Assembly (NCBI RefSeq): GCF_026719745.1
Contig: NZ_JAPPRQ010000126.1
Location: forward strand, 1 to 34,911
Direction of reading: 5' to 3'
Source of the DNA: Clostridium sp. ZS2-4
Lineage (GTDB): Bacteria; Bacillota; Clostridia; Clostridiales; Clostridiaceae
DNA length: 34,911 nt
Position numbers and translations under genes: made by a program. The notes beneath the pieces were generated by a model. The model ran no database searches. It had not been told where the DNA came from and saw only the letters and a program-made list of their open reading frames with translations. Positions 23,867-30,778 of this stretch are shown piece by piece (position 1 is the first letter of the stretch; the number at the start of each line of letters is the position of its first letter).

Positions 23867-23952
23867 GGTTTGCATATGTGATAATAAATGATCATAGGTG
23901 CAAGCCCTGTAGGAGATTGTTTTTATAGGGATTGTATCTATGATGGTTATTA
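23848..23952 (+). ncRNA. Candidate riboswitch-like structured RNA upstream of the NSS transporter
   Basis: The 5' strand 23848-23865 pairs with 23935-23952 over 18 positions with one U-U mismatch. Inside it, GGGTTTGCA (23866-23874) pairs with TGCAAGCCC (23899-23907), topped by TGTGAT (23877-23882)/ATCATA (23891-23896) after a 2x2 internal loop. A 27-nt joining strand (23908-23934) is rich in G and U, and its TATAGGG (23924-23930) can alternatively pair with CCCTGTA (23905-23911). The 3' strand of the outer helix can also pair with the 5' arm of the downstream terminator. This is the layout of an OFF riboswitch or attenuator. I do not recognise the conserved core of any riboswitch class known to me. 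Confidence 0.6.
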
Positions 23953-23971
23953 TATATATTGATATATTTAT

Positions 23972-24005
23972 GCCACGTAGATATTAATTATCTACGTGGC
24001 TTTTT
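23972..24005 (+). terminator. Leader terminator upstream of the NSS transporter
   Basis: GCCACGTAGATA (23972-23983) pairs perfectly with 23989-24000 over 12 bp with a 5-nt loop and TTTTT. It lies 69 bp before the transporter start, inside its transcription unit. Its 5' arm CGTAGATA (23976-23983) can pair with TATCTATG (23935-23942), part of the upstream helix, to form an antiterminator. Confidence 0.88.
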
Positions 24006-24073
24006 GCATTTAAATTCTTTTTAAGGAAATTTGCAAAACTGATGATTAAAAAAATACAAAGGGGGAAATCATT

Positions 24074-25387
24074 TTGAAAGAAAGAGAAAACTTTTCGGGA
24101 AAGCTAGGATTTATACTATCCTGTATAGGTTCAGCAGTAGGATTGGGAAATATTTGGATGTTCTCATGGAGACTTGGTCAATATGGAGGGGCTGCATTTC
24201 TTATTCCTTATTGTTTATTTGTAGGAATTTTAGGAACAACAGGTCTTATGGGCGAATTTGCTCTTGGAAGAAGTAGAAAAAAAGGTTCATTTGGAGGAAT
24301 CAAAGAGATTTTTAAAGAAAAAAATCTGCCTTTTGGTTCTTTAATTGCAACTATACCAACTATAGGGCTTGCAGGAATATTTCTTTTTTATACTATTGTA
24401 GTAGGGTGGATACTTAGGTATTTTTGCGCTTTTTTATCTGGTACTTTAAATAAAGTCGATATACCTTCATATTTTACAAGTTTTGTAGGAACACCATCCA
24501 GTATAGTATGGCATGCTTTAGCTGTGGCGATTACTGCAGGTATTGTTATCGGTGGAGTAGCTAAAGGGATTGAAAAAATAAATAAAATTATAATGCCAGC
24601 TCTCTTTATAATATTTGCAGCTTTAATGGTAAAATCTTTGACTTTGCCAGGAGCTGAAGAAGGAATAAAATATTTATTAGTACCTAAATGGTATCATTTG
24701 AAAGAACCAATAACATGGGTTATGGCTTTAGGTCAGGCGTTTTTTACAGTATCTTTGACTGGATCAGCCTTGGTGGTTTATGGAAGTTATTTAGGTGATG
24801 ATATAGATATACCTAATTCAGCAGTAAACACAGTTATATTTGATACTATGTCAGCTTTACTTGCGGCATTTATAATAATTCCAGCAGCTTTTGCCTTTGG
24901 ATTAGACCCTACAGCAGGACCAGCCTTATTATTTATTACTGTACCATCTATTTTTAAAATAATGCCAGGAGGACAGATATTTGGTGCACTATTTTTCTTA
25001 AGTGTAATTTTTGCAGCAGTTTCTTCAGCTATAAATATGTTGGAAGCTCCTGTAGAGGCAATAATGTATAAATTTAAATGGACAAGACTTAAGAGTGTAT
25101 TAGTAATTTCAATATTAGCTTTTATTTTAGCTATTCCTTTAGATTTAAGCTTAGATAAGTTTGGGGCATTTTCAGATTTTATAACTGTTTACTTATCACC
25201 ATTAGGAGCAGTATTAGCGGCCATAACCTTCTTTGGAATTTATGGAATTGATAAAGCAAGAGAAGAGATTAATAAAGGGGCAGCTAGACCGCTTGGAAAA
25301 TGGTTTGAGCTAGTAGCTAAATATGTGTTTATTATTGTTGCCATAGGAGTATTAATTTTAGGGGCTGTATATGGTGGAATTGGTTAA
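24074..25387 (+). CDS. Sodium-coupled transporter of the NSS family
   Basis: A 437-aa membrane protein with about 11 transmembrane helices and the LeuT fold. Helix 1 has the unwound sodium/substrate motif GSAVGLGNIW, helix 6 has AFFTVSLTGSALVVYGSYLGDD, and helix 8 has the Na2-site serine pair in FAAVSSAINMLEAP. Prokaryotic members import amino acids with Na+. The LeuT extracellular-gate position Arg30 is Met29 here, with Ser in place of the following Pro. The start is TTG, 8 nt after GGGGG. Substrate unknown; an amino acid is likely. Expression is probably set by the leader RNA directly upstream. Confidence 0.92.
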   Translation: MKERENFSGKLGFILSCIGSAVGLGNIWMFSWRLGQYGGAAFLIPYCLFVGILGTTGLMGEFALGRSRKKGSFGGIKEIFKEKNLPFGSLIATIPTIGLAGIFLFYTIVVGWILRYFCAFLSGTLNKVDIPSYFTSFVGTPSSIVWHALAVAITAGIVIGGVAKGIEKINKIIMPALFIIFAALMVKSLTLPGAEEGIKYLLVPKWYHLKEPITWVMALGQAFFTVSLTGSALVVYGSYLGDDIDIPNSAVNTVIFDTMSALLAAFIIIPAAFAFGLDPTAGPALLFITVPSIFKIMPGGQIFGALFFLSVIFAAVSSAINMLEAPVEAIMYKFKWTRLKSVLVISILAFILAIPLDLSLDKFGAFSDFITVYLSPLGAVLAAITFFGIYGIDKAREEINKGAARPLGKWFELVAKYVFIIVAIGVLILGAVYGGIG

Positions 25388-25415
25388 TAATTAGAATATT
25401 TATGTTGTTTGAAAG

Positions 25416-25460
25416 CATAGATTGTTTACAGATAAGAATGTAGATAATCTATGTTTTTTT
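25416..25460 (+). terminator. Terminator of the NSS transporter
   Basis: A 15-bp stem with two G-U pairs (CATAGATTGTTTACA at 25416-25430 with 25439-25453) is followed by seven Ts. Confidence 0.85.
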
Positions 25461-25635
25461 ATAATCTCCTAGGGAAGATTTTAAAAATTCTCACCTATAT
25501 GTCGATATATTAAATACAATATTCTGAAAAATGCAATTAGAATACAGGTAACACATGGATAAGAAGTAATACGTAGATAATGAAAGTATATAAGAGTTAA
25601 ATTAATATAATTGCCAATAATCAAAAAAGAATAAA
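25461..25635. other. AT-rich gap, nothing recognised
   Basis: Between the NSS terminator and the reverse rubrerythrin promoter I see no open frame with a ribosome binding site, no strong hairpin and no operator that I can name. Confidence 0.5.
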
Positions 25636-25664
25636 TTGCCAAAGACTAAAAATTATTATATAGT
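25636..25664 (+). promoter_or_regulatory. Promoter of reverse rubrerythrin
   Basis: TTGCCA (25636-25641), a 17-bp spacer and TATAGT (25659-25664). It is followed by a 95-nt AT-rich leader containing TTAATAATTAA-like palindromic sequence. Family members are often PerR-controlled, but I cannot assign a clear PerR box. Confidence 0.6.
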
Positions 25665-25763
25665 ATATGTATAGTAATTAATAATTAATATTAACAAATA
25701 AAAATTATTGAAATTGAAAGAAAAATACAAGATAAATATATTAAAATTAGGAGGAATATAATT

Positions 25764-26309
25764 ATGAAAAAATTTGTTTGTACAGTATGTGGATATGTTC
25801 ATGAAGGAATAGAGGCACCAGAATTTTGCCCGCAATGTAAAGCAGCAAAGGATAAATTTATAGAAAAAAAAGAAGATGACAATTTACAATGGGCAGATGA
25901 GCATAGAATTGGAGTAGCTAAAGATGTAGATCCTGAAGTTCTAGAAGGATTAAGAGCTAACTTTGTTGGAGAATGTACAGAAGTTGGTATGTACTTAGCA
26001 ATGAGCAGACAAGCGGATAGAGAAGGATTCCCAGAAATTGCTGAAGCATATAAGAGAATAGCTTTTGAAGAAGCAGAACATGCTGCTAAATTTGCTGAAC
26101 TTTTAGGAGAAGTAGTAACAGACAGTACTAAGAAAAACTTAGAAATGAGAGTAGAAGCAGAACATGGTGCTTGTCAAGGAAAGAAAGAGCTTGCTACACT
26201 TGCTAAAAAATTAAATTATGATGCAATTCATGATACAGTACATGAAATGTGTAAAGATGAAGCTAGACATGGTTCAGCATTTAGAGGATTATTAAAAAGA
26301 TTCTTTTAA
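25764..26309 (+). CDS. Reverse rubrerythrin
   Basis: A 181-aa protein with the rubredoxin domain at the N-terminus (Cys6, Cys9, Cys22, Cys25) and the diiron four-helix domain after it, the opposite order to classical rubrerythrin. Diiron ligands are visible as Glu70, E103xxH106, E131xxH134 and E166xxH169. Clostridial members of this type (such as the oxygen- and heat-induced Rbr3/Hsp21 of C. acetobutylicum) act in NADH-linked peroxide and oxygen reduction. It is monocistronic with its own promoter and a ribosome binding site AGGAGG. Together with the rubrerythrin at 2817-3401 it gives the cell two peroxide scavengers. Confidence 0.95.
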   Translation: MKKFVCTVCGYVHEGIEAPEFCPQCKAAKDKFIEKKEDDNLQWADEHRIGVAKDVDPEVLEGLRANFVGECTEVGMYLAMSRQADREGFPEIAEAYKRIAFEEAEHAAKFAELLGEVVTDSTKKNLEMRVEAEHGACQGKKELATLAKKLNYDAIHDTVHEMCKDEARHGSAFRGLLKRFF

Positions 26310-26352
26310 TAATAACTAATATAGTATAATATGTTTTATAATTAAACTAAAA

Positions 26353-26424
26353 ATGAGTAAACCCGTATTGAAGAATACGGGTTTACTCATAAAATAAAAC
26401 CACAGCTTTAATAACTGTGGTTTT
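26353..26424. terminator. Tandem hairpins between convergent genes
   Basis: The first stem is 17 bp, perfect (26353-26369 with 26374-26390) with a GAAG loop. The second is AAAACCACAG (26396-26405) with 26415-26424. T-rich ends suit the first hairpin best for the minus strand and the second for both strands. Confidence 0.85.
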
Positions 26425-26429
26425 GAATT

Positions 26430-26777
26430 TTAATTGATTGTATAACTCAGCATGCAAAGTATAAACCCGCTAATTGCCATGAAAGTCATGAATTTTAAAG
26501 ATGAATCTCTTAATCTAAAATCGTCTTTTGTATTTTCAAAGGAAGTTCTGTGGCCAGAACTTCGAGCTTGCAAATACTTAGCATTACCCATAAAAGCTGA
26601 ACTGCCAAGATTACTTAAAAGACCTATAAGCATATAGGCAAGACCTGCAAACATTAAGGTTTTATTTAAGTTATAACTTTTAAAGTGGCTTATACCAGAA
26701 CATATTATAAAAGTTAGGAGTATTAAAATAAACATTTTTAAAATACTTTTTAATAAGGATTCAAAAAAATTCTTCAT
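26430..26777 (-). CDS. Small membrane protein of unknown function (115 aa)
   Basis: A 115-aa protein with three predicted transmembrane segments (about residues 13-31, 41-58 and 95-113). A polar loop between the second and third carries a striking run of Ser, Arg and Asp: RSSGHRTSFENTKDD, then FRLRDSSLKF. That density of defined polar residues suggests a conserved functional loop rather than a passive linker. I recognise no family. The start has a CAGGTGA ribosome binding site. It stands downstream of the PLP enzyme gene on the same strand with a 44-bp gap, so the two may be one transcript. Confidence 0.7.
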   Translation of the reverse strand: MKNFFESLLKSILKMFILILLTFIICSGISHFKSYNLNKTLMFAGLAYMLIGLLSNLGSSAFMGNAKYLQARSSGHRTSFENTKDDFRLRDSSLKFMTFMAISGFILCMLSYTIN

Positions 26778-26821
26778 AAGTTATCACCTGAAATCATAGT
26801 TTTAAATTTGCTGTATTTTTA

Positions 26822-28195
26822 TTATAGCATATGTTCATTTCTAATTTGCTGGATTTTCTGATTATATTCTTTAATTTTTGAATATTCTTTATCCCAGAAA
26901 CTCATATTTTTCATAGAGTTCAAGTATTCTTGTGAGTGACCAAATTGAAGCCAAATTTGTTCTTTTTGTTTATATAATCTTTCCTTCGATTCGTCACTTC
27001 TAAAATCATATATTTCTTTTGTATCTTGATTTAAAAATACAGATTTTATCCAATGTTTTACTACATAATCATTGTCAGATTTAAATTCTTTATTTAACTT
27101 TTCAAGAACGGAACCATATCTGTCAAAGCCATCTGTTGCTATTGTTACAATATTATCCTCAGGACCTAAATTCAGATGCTTAGCCATTTTTATTGATGCT
27201 AGAAGGTTACATATTCCAGAAGGACCAAAAAGATTTTGCATGTATTGAGTTAGGTTACTGCTAAGGCCTAATTGCTGAAGAACTTTTCCAAAATCATGGA
27301 TAAGCTTAAAACCTAACATAGCATCTTTTTCTTTAACACAGGCTATATAATCAGTATTTAACACATTATGGACCAAAGTACACATTTTATCGCCGATACC
27401 TTCAATTCTATGTTGTCCTCTACCACCATTTGCAAGAGTTGAACATTCATAAGGCTCTACAGCTGCAACAAAGCATTCAGGAAATATTTTTTTGATTTCA
27501 TCTCCAGCTGCTAAGGTTCCACCAGAACCGGGAGCAGAGCAGAAACACGCTATTTTACCATTTCCAACACCTTTGGCAGCCGCGATTGCAGAATTTCCTG
27601 TAACATATCTATGGAATCTATAGTTGGAAAAAAGTTCGAATTGAGCTAATACTCTATAGCTTGGATTATTTTTAGCTAAATCATAGGTTTTTTGTAGAGT
27701 TAGTATGATATCTGATTCACTACTTGGGGTTAGAAAAAGCTTTGCACCATATTTTTTTATTCGTTCATGTCTTTCTATACTCATGTTTTCAGGCATAATT
27801 ACTATAGAGTCATATCCCATAAGTTTGCATATATAAGCTGCTCCTATACCAAAATTTCCTGTGGAGGGAGCTAAAATACTGTGTTGCTTTGGTATCATAT
27901 TTCCCTTAATATAGCTTTCAATTAAAGTTGCATAAGCAGGTCCAACTTTATGAGAACCAGATGGAAAGTCATTTCCAAGTAAAACGATTATATTAGCCTC
28001 AACTCCAGTAATTTCTTTTGGAAGGACTAGTTTTCTAACCTTGTTGTTTTCATCCTTCCATGTAATGTTAAATAAATTTATAGGATTGAATTCATCATTT
28101 TTAAATGATTCTATAGCTTTTTTCCTAATAGTTTTGTCTACTTTTTCAGGGTAAAGCATTTCTTCATATGTGGCATAGTAAGTCATATTTTCCAT
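26822..28195 (-). CDS. Fold-type-II PLP enzyme, cysteine-synthase-like
   Basis: A 457-aa PLP-dependent enzyme of the cysteine synthase / threonine dehydratase superfamily. The PLP lysine is probably Lys83 in FPSGSHKVGPAYAT, followed by the substrate-loop signature STGNFGIGAAYICKLMG and the phosphate-binding glycine loop APGSGGTLAAGDEI. It is longer than cysteine synthase (about 310 aa), with about 45 extra residues at the N-terminus and about 100 at the C-terminus. The exact reaction is not clear: related long members include lyases, ammonia-lyases and thiolase subunits, and no partner gene is present to decide. The ATG at 28195 follows GGAGGAG; a GTG at 28201 lies in that site. Confidence 0.8.
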   Translation of the reverse strand: MENMTYYATYEEMLYPEKVDKTIRKKAIESFKNDEFNPINLFNITWKDENNKVRKLVLPKEITGVEANIIVLLGNDFPSGSHKVGPAYATLIESYIKGNMIPKQHSILAPSTGNFGIGAAYICKLMGYDSIVIMPENMSIERHERIKKYGAKLFLTPSSESDIILTLQKTYDLAKNNPSYRVLAQFELFSNYRFHRYVTGNSAIAAAKGVGNGKIACFCSAPGSGGTLAAGDEIKKIFPECFVAAVEPYECSTLANGGRGQHRIEGIGDKMCTLVHNVLNTDYIACVKEKDAMLGFKLIHDFGKVLQQLGLSSNLTQYMQNLFGPSGICNLLASIKMAKHLNLGPEDNIVTIATDGFDRYGSVLEKLNKEFKSDNDYVVKHWIKSVFLNQDTKEIYDFRSDESKERLYKQKEQIWLQFGHSQEYLNSMKNMSFWDKEYSKIKEYNQKIQQIRNEHML

Positions 28196-28239
28196 AAACA
28201 CTCCTCCAGAGCAATCAAAAATATTTAATTATTATTTAT

Positions 28240-28260
28240 ATTATAAACAAATCTTTGTTT
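28240..28260 (-). promoter_or_regulatory. Probable -10 and palindrome upstream of the PLP enzyme
   Basis: On the minus strand a TATAAT (28240-28245) lies next to the palindrome AAACAAA-TC-TTTGTTT (28245-28260), placed between the -10 and the expected -35. This is an operator-like position. No good -35 was found. Confidence 0.4.
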
Positions 28261-28608
28261 TGGTATGATTAGAGTTTTCGTTCTTACTAAAGTGTATTCT
28301 TTTAAACTATGCTGGGTGACTAATATGATAATAGTACAATTACGAAAAAACAGTTAATTGCAGTCGTGTAATTATATACCTATTTAATACGAGTATATGA
28401 TAACATACAGAAGAATAATAATTAATTATAAGATGAATGTAATATGATAAAAGAAAAATGTAAATTCTATATGTGATTTTCTAGAAATAAATGATGGTAT
28501 GAAATTTAAAATATCAAGAAATAATTAGAAATACTAAGAAAAATAAAGATAAATAAAGATAAATCCAAATATATTCTTAATAATCTGATTAATAAAAAAA
28601 ATTAAGAA
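28261..28608. other. Long AT-rich gap, no gene recognised
   Basis: About 350 bp between the divergent PLP enzyme and ctsR promoters. It holds short A-rich repeats near 28540-28560 (AAAGATAAAT twice) and a weak inverted repeat AATTACGA/TCGTGTAATT with a two-base insertion near 28340-28375. I see no supported gene or RNA. Confidence 0.45.
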
Positions 28609-28637
28609 TTGAACAAAAGACTTGTTAGTAATATTAT
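28609..28637 (+). promoter_or_regulatory. Promoter of the ctsR operon
   Basis: TTGAAC (28609-28614), a 17-bp spacer and TATTAT (28632-28637). Transcription would start just before the CtsR operator. Confidence 0.65.
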
Positions 28638-28651
28638 AAAAGTAAGATAAA

Positions 28652-28668
28652 GGTCAAAGAAAGACAAA
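28652..28668 (+). promoter_or_regulatory. CtsR operator
   Basis: GGTCAAAGAAAGACAAA matches the CtsR heptad direct repeat (GGTCAAA, 3-nt spacer, AGTCAAA) with one mismatch. It lies just downstream of the promoter, so CtsR should repress its own operon. Confidence 0.85.
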
Positions 28669-28687
28669 GTCAATAAGAGGTGAGAAA

Positions 28688-29146
28688 ATGCCAAGACTTT
28701 CAGACGTTATAGAAGAATTTATAAAAGAACTTTTAGATGAAACTGGAGAAAGTGAGCTTGAAATAGGAAGAAATGAGCTGGCAAATCATTTTAGCTGTGC
28801 TCCTTCACAGATTAATTATGTTTTAACTACTAGATTTTCAACAGAAAGCGGATACTATGTTGAAAGTAGAAGAGGTGGGGGGGGATATATTAAGATAAGA
28901 AAAATACAGTATGAAAACAATGAACCCTTAAGAAAAGTTATTAATGAAAAAATAGGAGATAATATTACTTATAATACTTCAAAGATTATTATTCAGGGAT
29001 TAGTTGATAGAAAAATAATAACTCCTAAAGAAGCTAACATAATGATAGCAGCAATAAATGATAGGAGCTTACCAGTACCTCCGCAAAACAAAAATAACGT
29101 AAGAGCAGAAATTTTAAAAGCAATGCTCAGGGTTATATTATTATAA
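28688..29146 (+). CDS. ctsR: Transcriptional repressor CtsR
   Basis: A 152-aa class III heat-shock repressor. The N-terminal winged helix runs LSDVIEEFIKELL, then NELANHFSCAPSQINYVLTTRF, with the Gly-rich wing tip RGGGGYIKI that contacts DNA and senses heat. The C-terminal domain (about residues 80-150) is the dimer and McsB-binding part. It starts a four-gene operon with mcsA, mcsB and clpC and has a CtsR box directly upstream. The ribosome binding site is GAGGTGAG. Confidence 0.96.
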   Translation: MPRLSDVIEEFIKELLDETGESELEIGRNELANHFSCAPSQINYVLTTRFSTESGYYVESRRGGGGYIKIRKIQYENNEPLRKVINEKIGDNITYNTSKIIIQGLVDRKIITPKEANIMIAAINDRSLPVPPQNKNNVRAEILKAMLRVILL

Positions 29147-29177
29147 GTTAGTAAAAATATCAAAATGGGGTGATTTT

Positions 29178-29708
29178 ATGATATGTGATGTTTGTAAAAA
29201 AAATGAAGCTACTATTCATATAACAAAGATAATTAATGGAGTTAAGCAAGAAATGAATTTATGTGCAGAATGTGCTGGCAAAAGCGAGGAATTTAATATT
29301 GTACCTAATATGGATATGATGTCTCCGTTTTCATTTCAGAATATGTTAAGTGGTCTTATGGACTATGTAAATATAACTTCTAAAAATAATAAGCCTGCAC
29401 AGTTGGTTTGTAAAAACTGTGGAGCAAACTATATGGAATTTAAAGAAAAGGGGCTTTTAGGCTGTAGCCAGTGTTATGAAAATTTTAAACCCACTATTAT
29501 GTCAGTAATAAAAGGTGTTCAGGGCAATGGTGAACATGTTGGTAAAATACCTAGAAAATCAGGCAGAGATTTAGTTCAGAAAAAGAAAATTGTAAAGCTA
29601 AAGGAAGAACTTCAAAAAGCTATTGCTATGGAAGAATATGAAAGAGCAGCAGAACTTAGAGATGAAATAAGAAAAATAGAAAAAGATAAACTTAAGAATG
29701 ATAAGTAG
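29178..29708 (+). CDS. mcsA: McsA, activator of the McsB arginine kinase
   Basis: A 176-aa zinc-binding adaptor. The first zinc finger has Cys3, Cys6, Cys29 and Cys32; a second pair of CxxC motifs follows in LVCKNCG and LGCSQCY. A C-terminal UVR domain (KLKEELQKAIAMEEYERAAELRDEIRKIEK region) probably contacts ClpC. In Bacillus subtilis McsA binds and activates McsB. It lies 31 nt after ctsR and 15 nt before mcsB. Confidence 0.94.
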   Translation: MICDVCKKNEATIHITKIINGVKQEMNLCAECAGKSEEFNIVPNMDMMSPFSFQNMLSGLMDYVNITSKNNKPAQLVCKNCGANYMEFKEKGLLGCSQCYENFKPTIMSVIKGVQGNGEHVGKIPRKSGRDLVQKKKIVKLKEELQKAIAMEEYERAAELRDEIRKIEKDKLKNDK

Positions 29709-29723
29709 AATGGGGGTGGCATA

Positions 29724-30758
29724 ATGAAAAATTGGTTAGAAGCTAAAAGTGAAAATAATGATGTTGTAATAAGCAGTAGAATAAGACTTGCAAGAAATCT
29801 TAAAGATATTCCATTTCCTAATAAGCTTAGTGAAAATGATGCAAAGGATATTGTCAAAAAGGTTGAAGATGCTTTTTATTCAGTACCTTATATGGAAGAA
29901 CAATATAAGACAATTTATTTGTGGCAGAGTGATGATATATCCAATATGGCTCATTTAGAAAAACATTTGATAAGCAAAAAACTTGTAAGTAATAAGTATG
30001 AAGCTGCATTTATACTGGGAAAGGATGAAACTGTTAGTATTATGCTAAATGAGGAGGATCATATAAGGCTTCAAAGCATAACTGGAGGATTAAATCTAAA
30101 GGAAGCTTATGATTATACAAATAAATTAGATGATTTGCTTGAAGAAAAACTTGATTATGCTTTTGATGAAAAACTTGGTTACTTGACTGCATGTCCAACT
30201 AACTTAGGAACAGGACTTAGAGCATCTGTTATGATTCATTTACCTGCCCTTACTATGAATAAAGAGATAGCAGGATTGCTAAAAGGATTGACTCAGGTTG
30301 GAATGACAATAAGAGGGCTATTTGGTGAAGGATCACAGGGAGATGGTAATATATATCAAATTTCAAATCAAGTTACACTAGGGCTTAGTGAAGAAGAAAT
30401 CATAACTAATTTGACTGGAGTAATAAATCAAATAATTAATCAAGAAAAACTTACTAGGGACAGGATTTTAAGCAAAAAGAAGTATGAATTAGAGGATAAA
30501 ATATTCAGGTCATCAGGAATATTGAAATCAGCAATTATTCTTAATTCTAAAGAAGCATTAAATTTACTTTCTAATGTAAGATTAGGTGTAGAAATGGGAA
30601 TAATTAAAGATGTTGATAAAACTATACTTAATAAACTTCTTGTAGACATTCAGCCAGCTACTATACAAAAAAACTCTAAAGAAATACTTACTGATAAGCA
30701 GAGAGATTTAAAAAGAGCGGAACTTGTTAAAGAAAGTTTAAAAATAATAAATTTATAA
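29724..30758 (+). CDS. mcsB: Protein arginine kinase McsB
   Basis: A 344-aa kinase of the ATP:guanido phosphotransferase family. It phosphorylates protein arginines; the mark targets proteins to ClpC-ClpP and inactivates CtsR. Signatures are VVISSRIRLARNLKDIPFP near the N-terminus, a nucleotide-binding arginine-rich region, and the active-site cysteine loop TACPTNLGTGLRASV. The pArg-binding C-terminal region appears complete, and the length is normal. The ribosome binding site GGGGGTGG is strong. Confidence 0.96.
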   Translation: MKNWLEAKSENNDVVISSRIRLARNLKDIPFPNKLSENDAKDIVKKVEDAFYSVPYMEEQYKTIYLWQSDDISNMAHLEKHLISKKLVSNKYEAAFILGKDETVSIMLNEEDHIRLQSITGGLNLKEAYDYTNKLDDLLEEKLDYAFDEKLGYLTACPTNLGTGLRASVMIHLPALTMNKEIAGLLKGLTQVGMTIRGLFGEGSQGDGNIYQISNQVTLGLSEEEIITNLTGVINQIINQEKLTRDRILSKKKYELEDKIFRSSGILKSAIILNSKEALNLLSNVRLGVEMGIIKDVDKTILNKLLVDIQPATIQKNSKEILTDKQRDLKRAELVKESLKIINL

Positions 30759-30778
30759 GCTGAGGAGGTGCATTAAAT

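Noticed and set aside
25665-25763. PerR box upstream of reverse rubrerythrin
   Set aside because: Only generic TTAATAATTAA-like palindromes occur in this AT-rich leader; none fits the 7-1-7 PerR pattern well enough.
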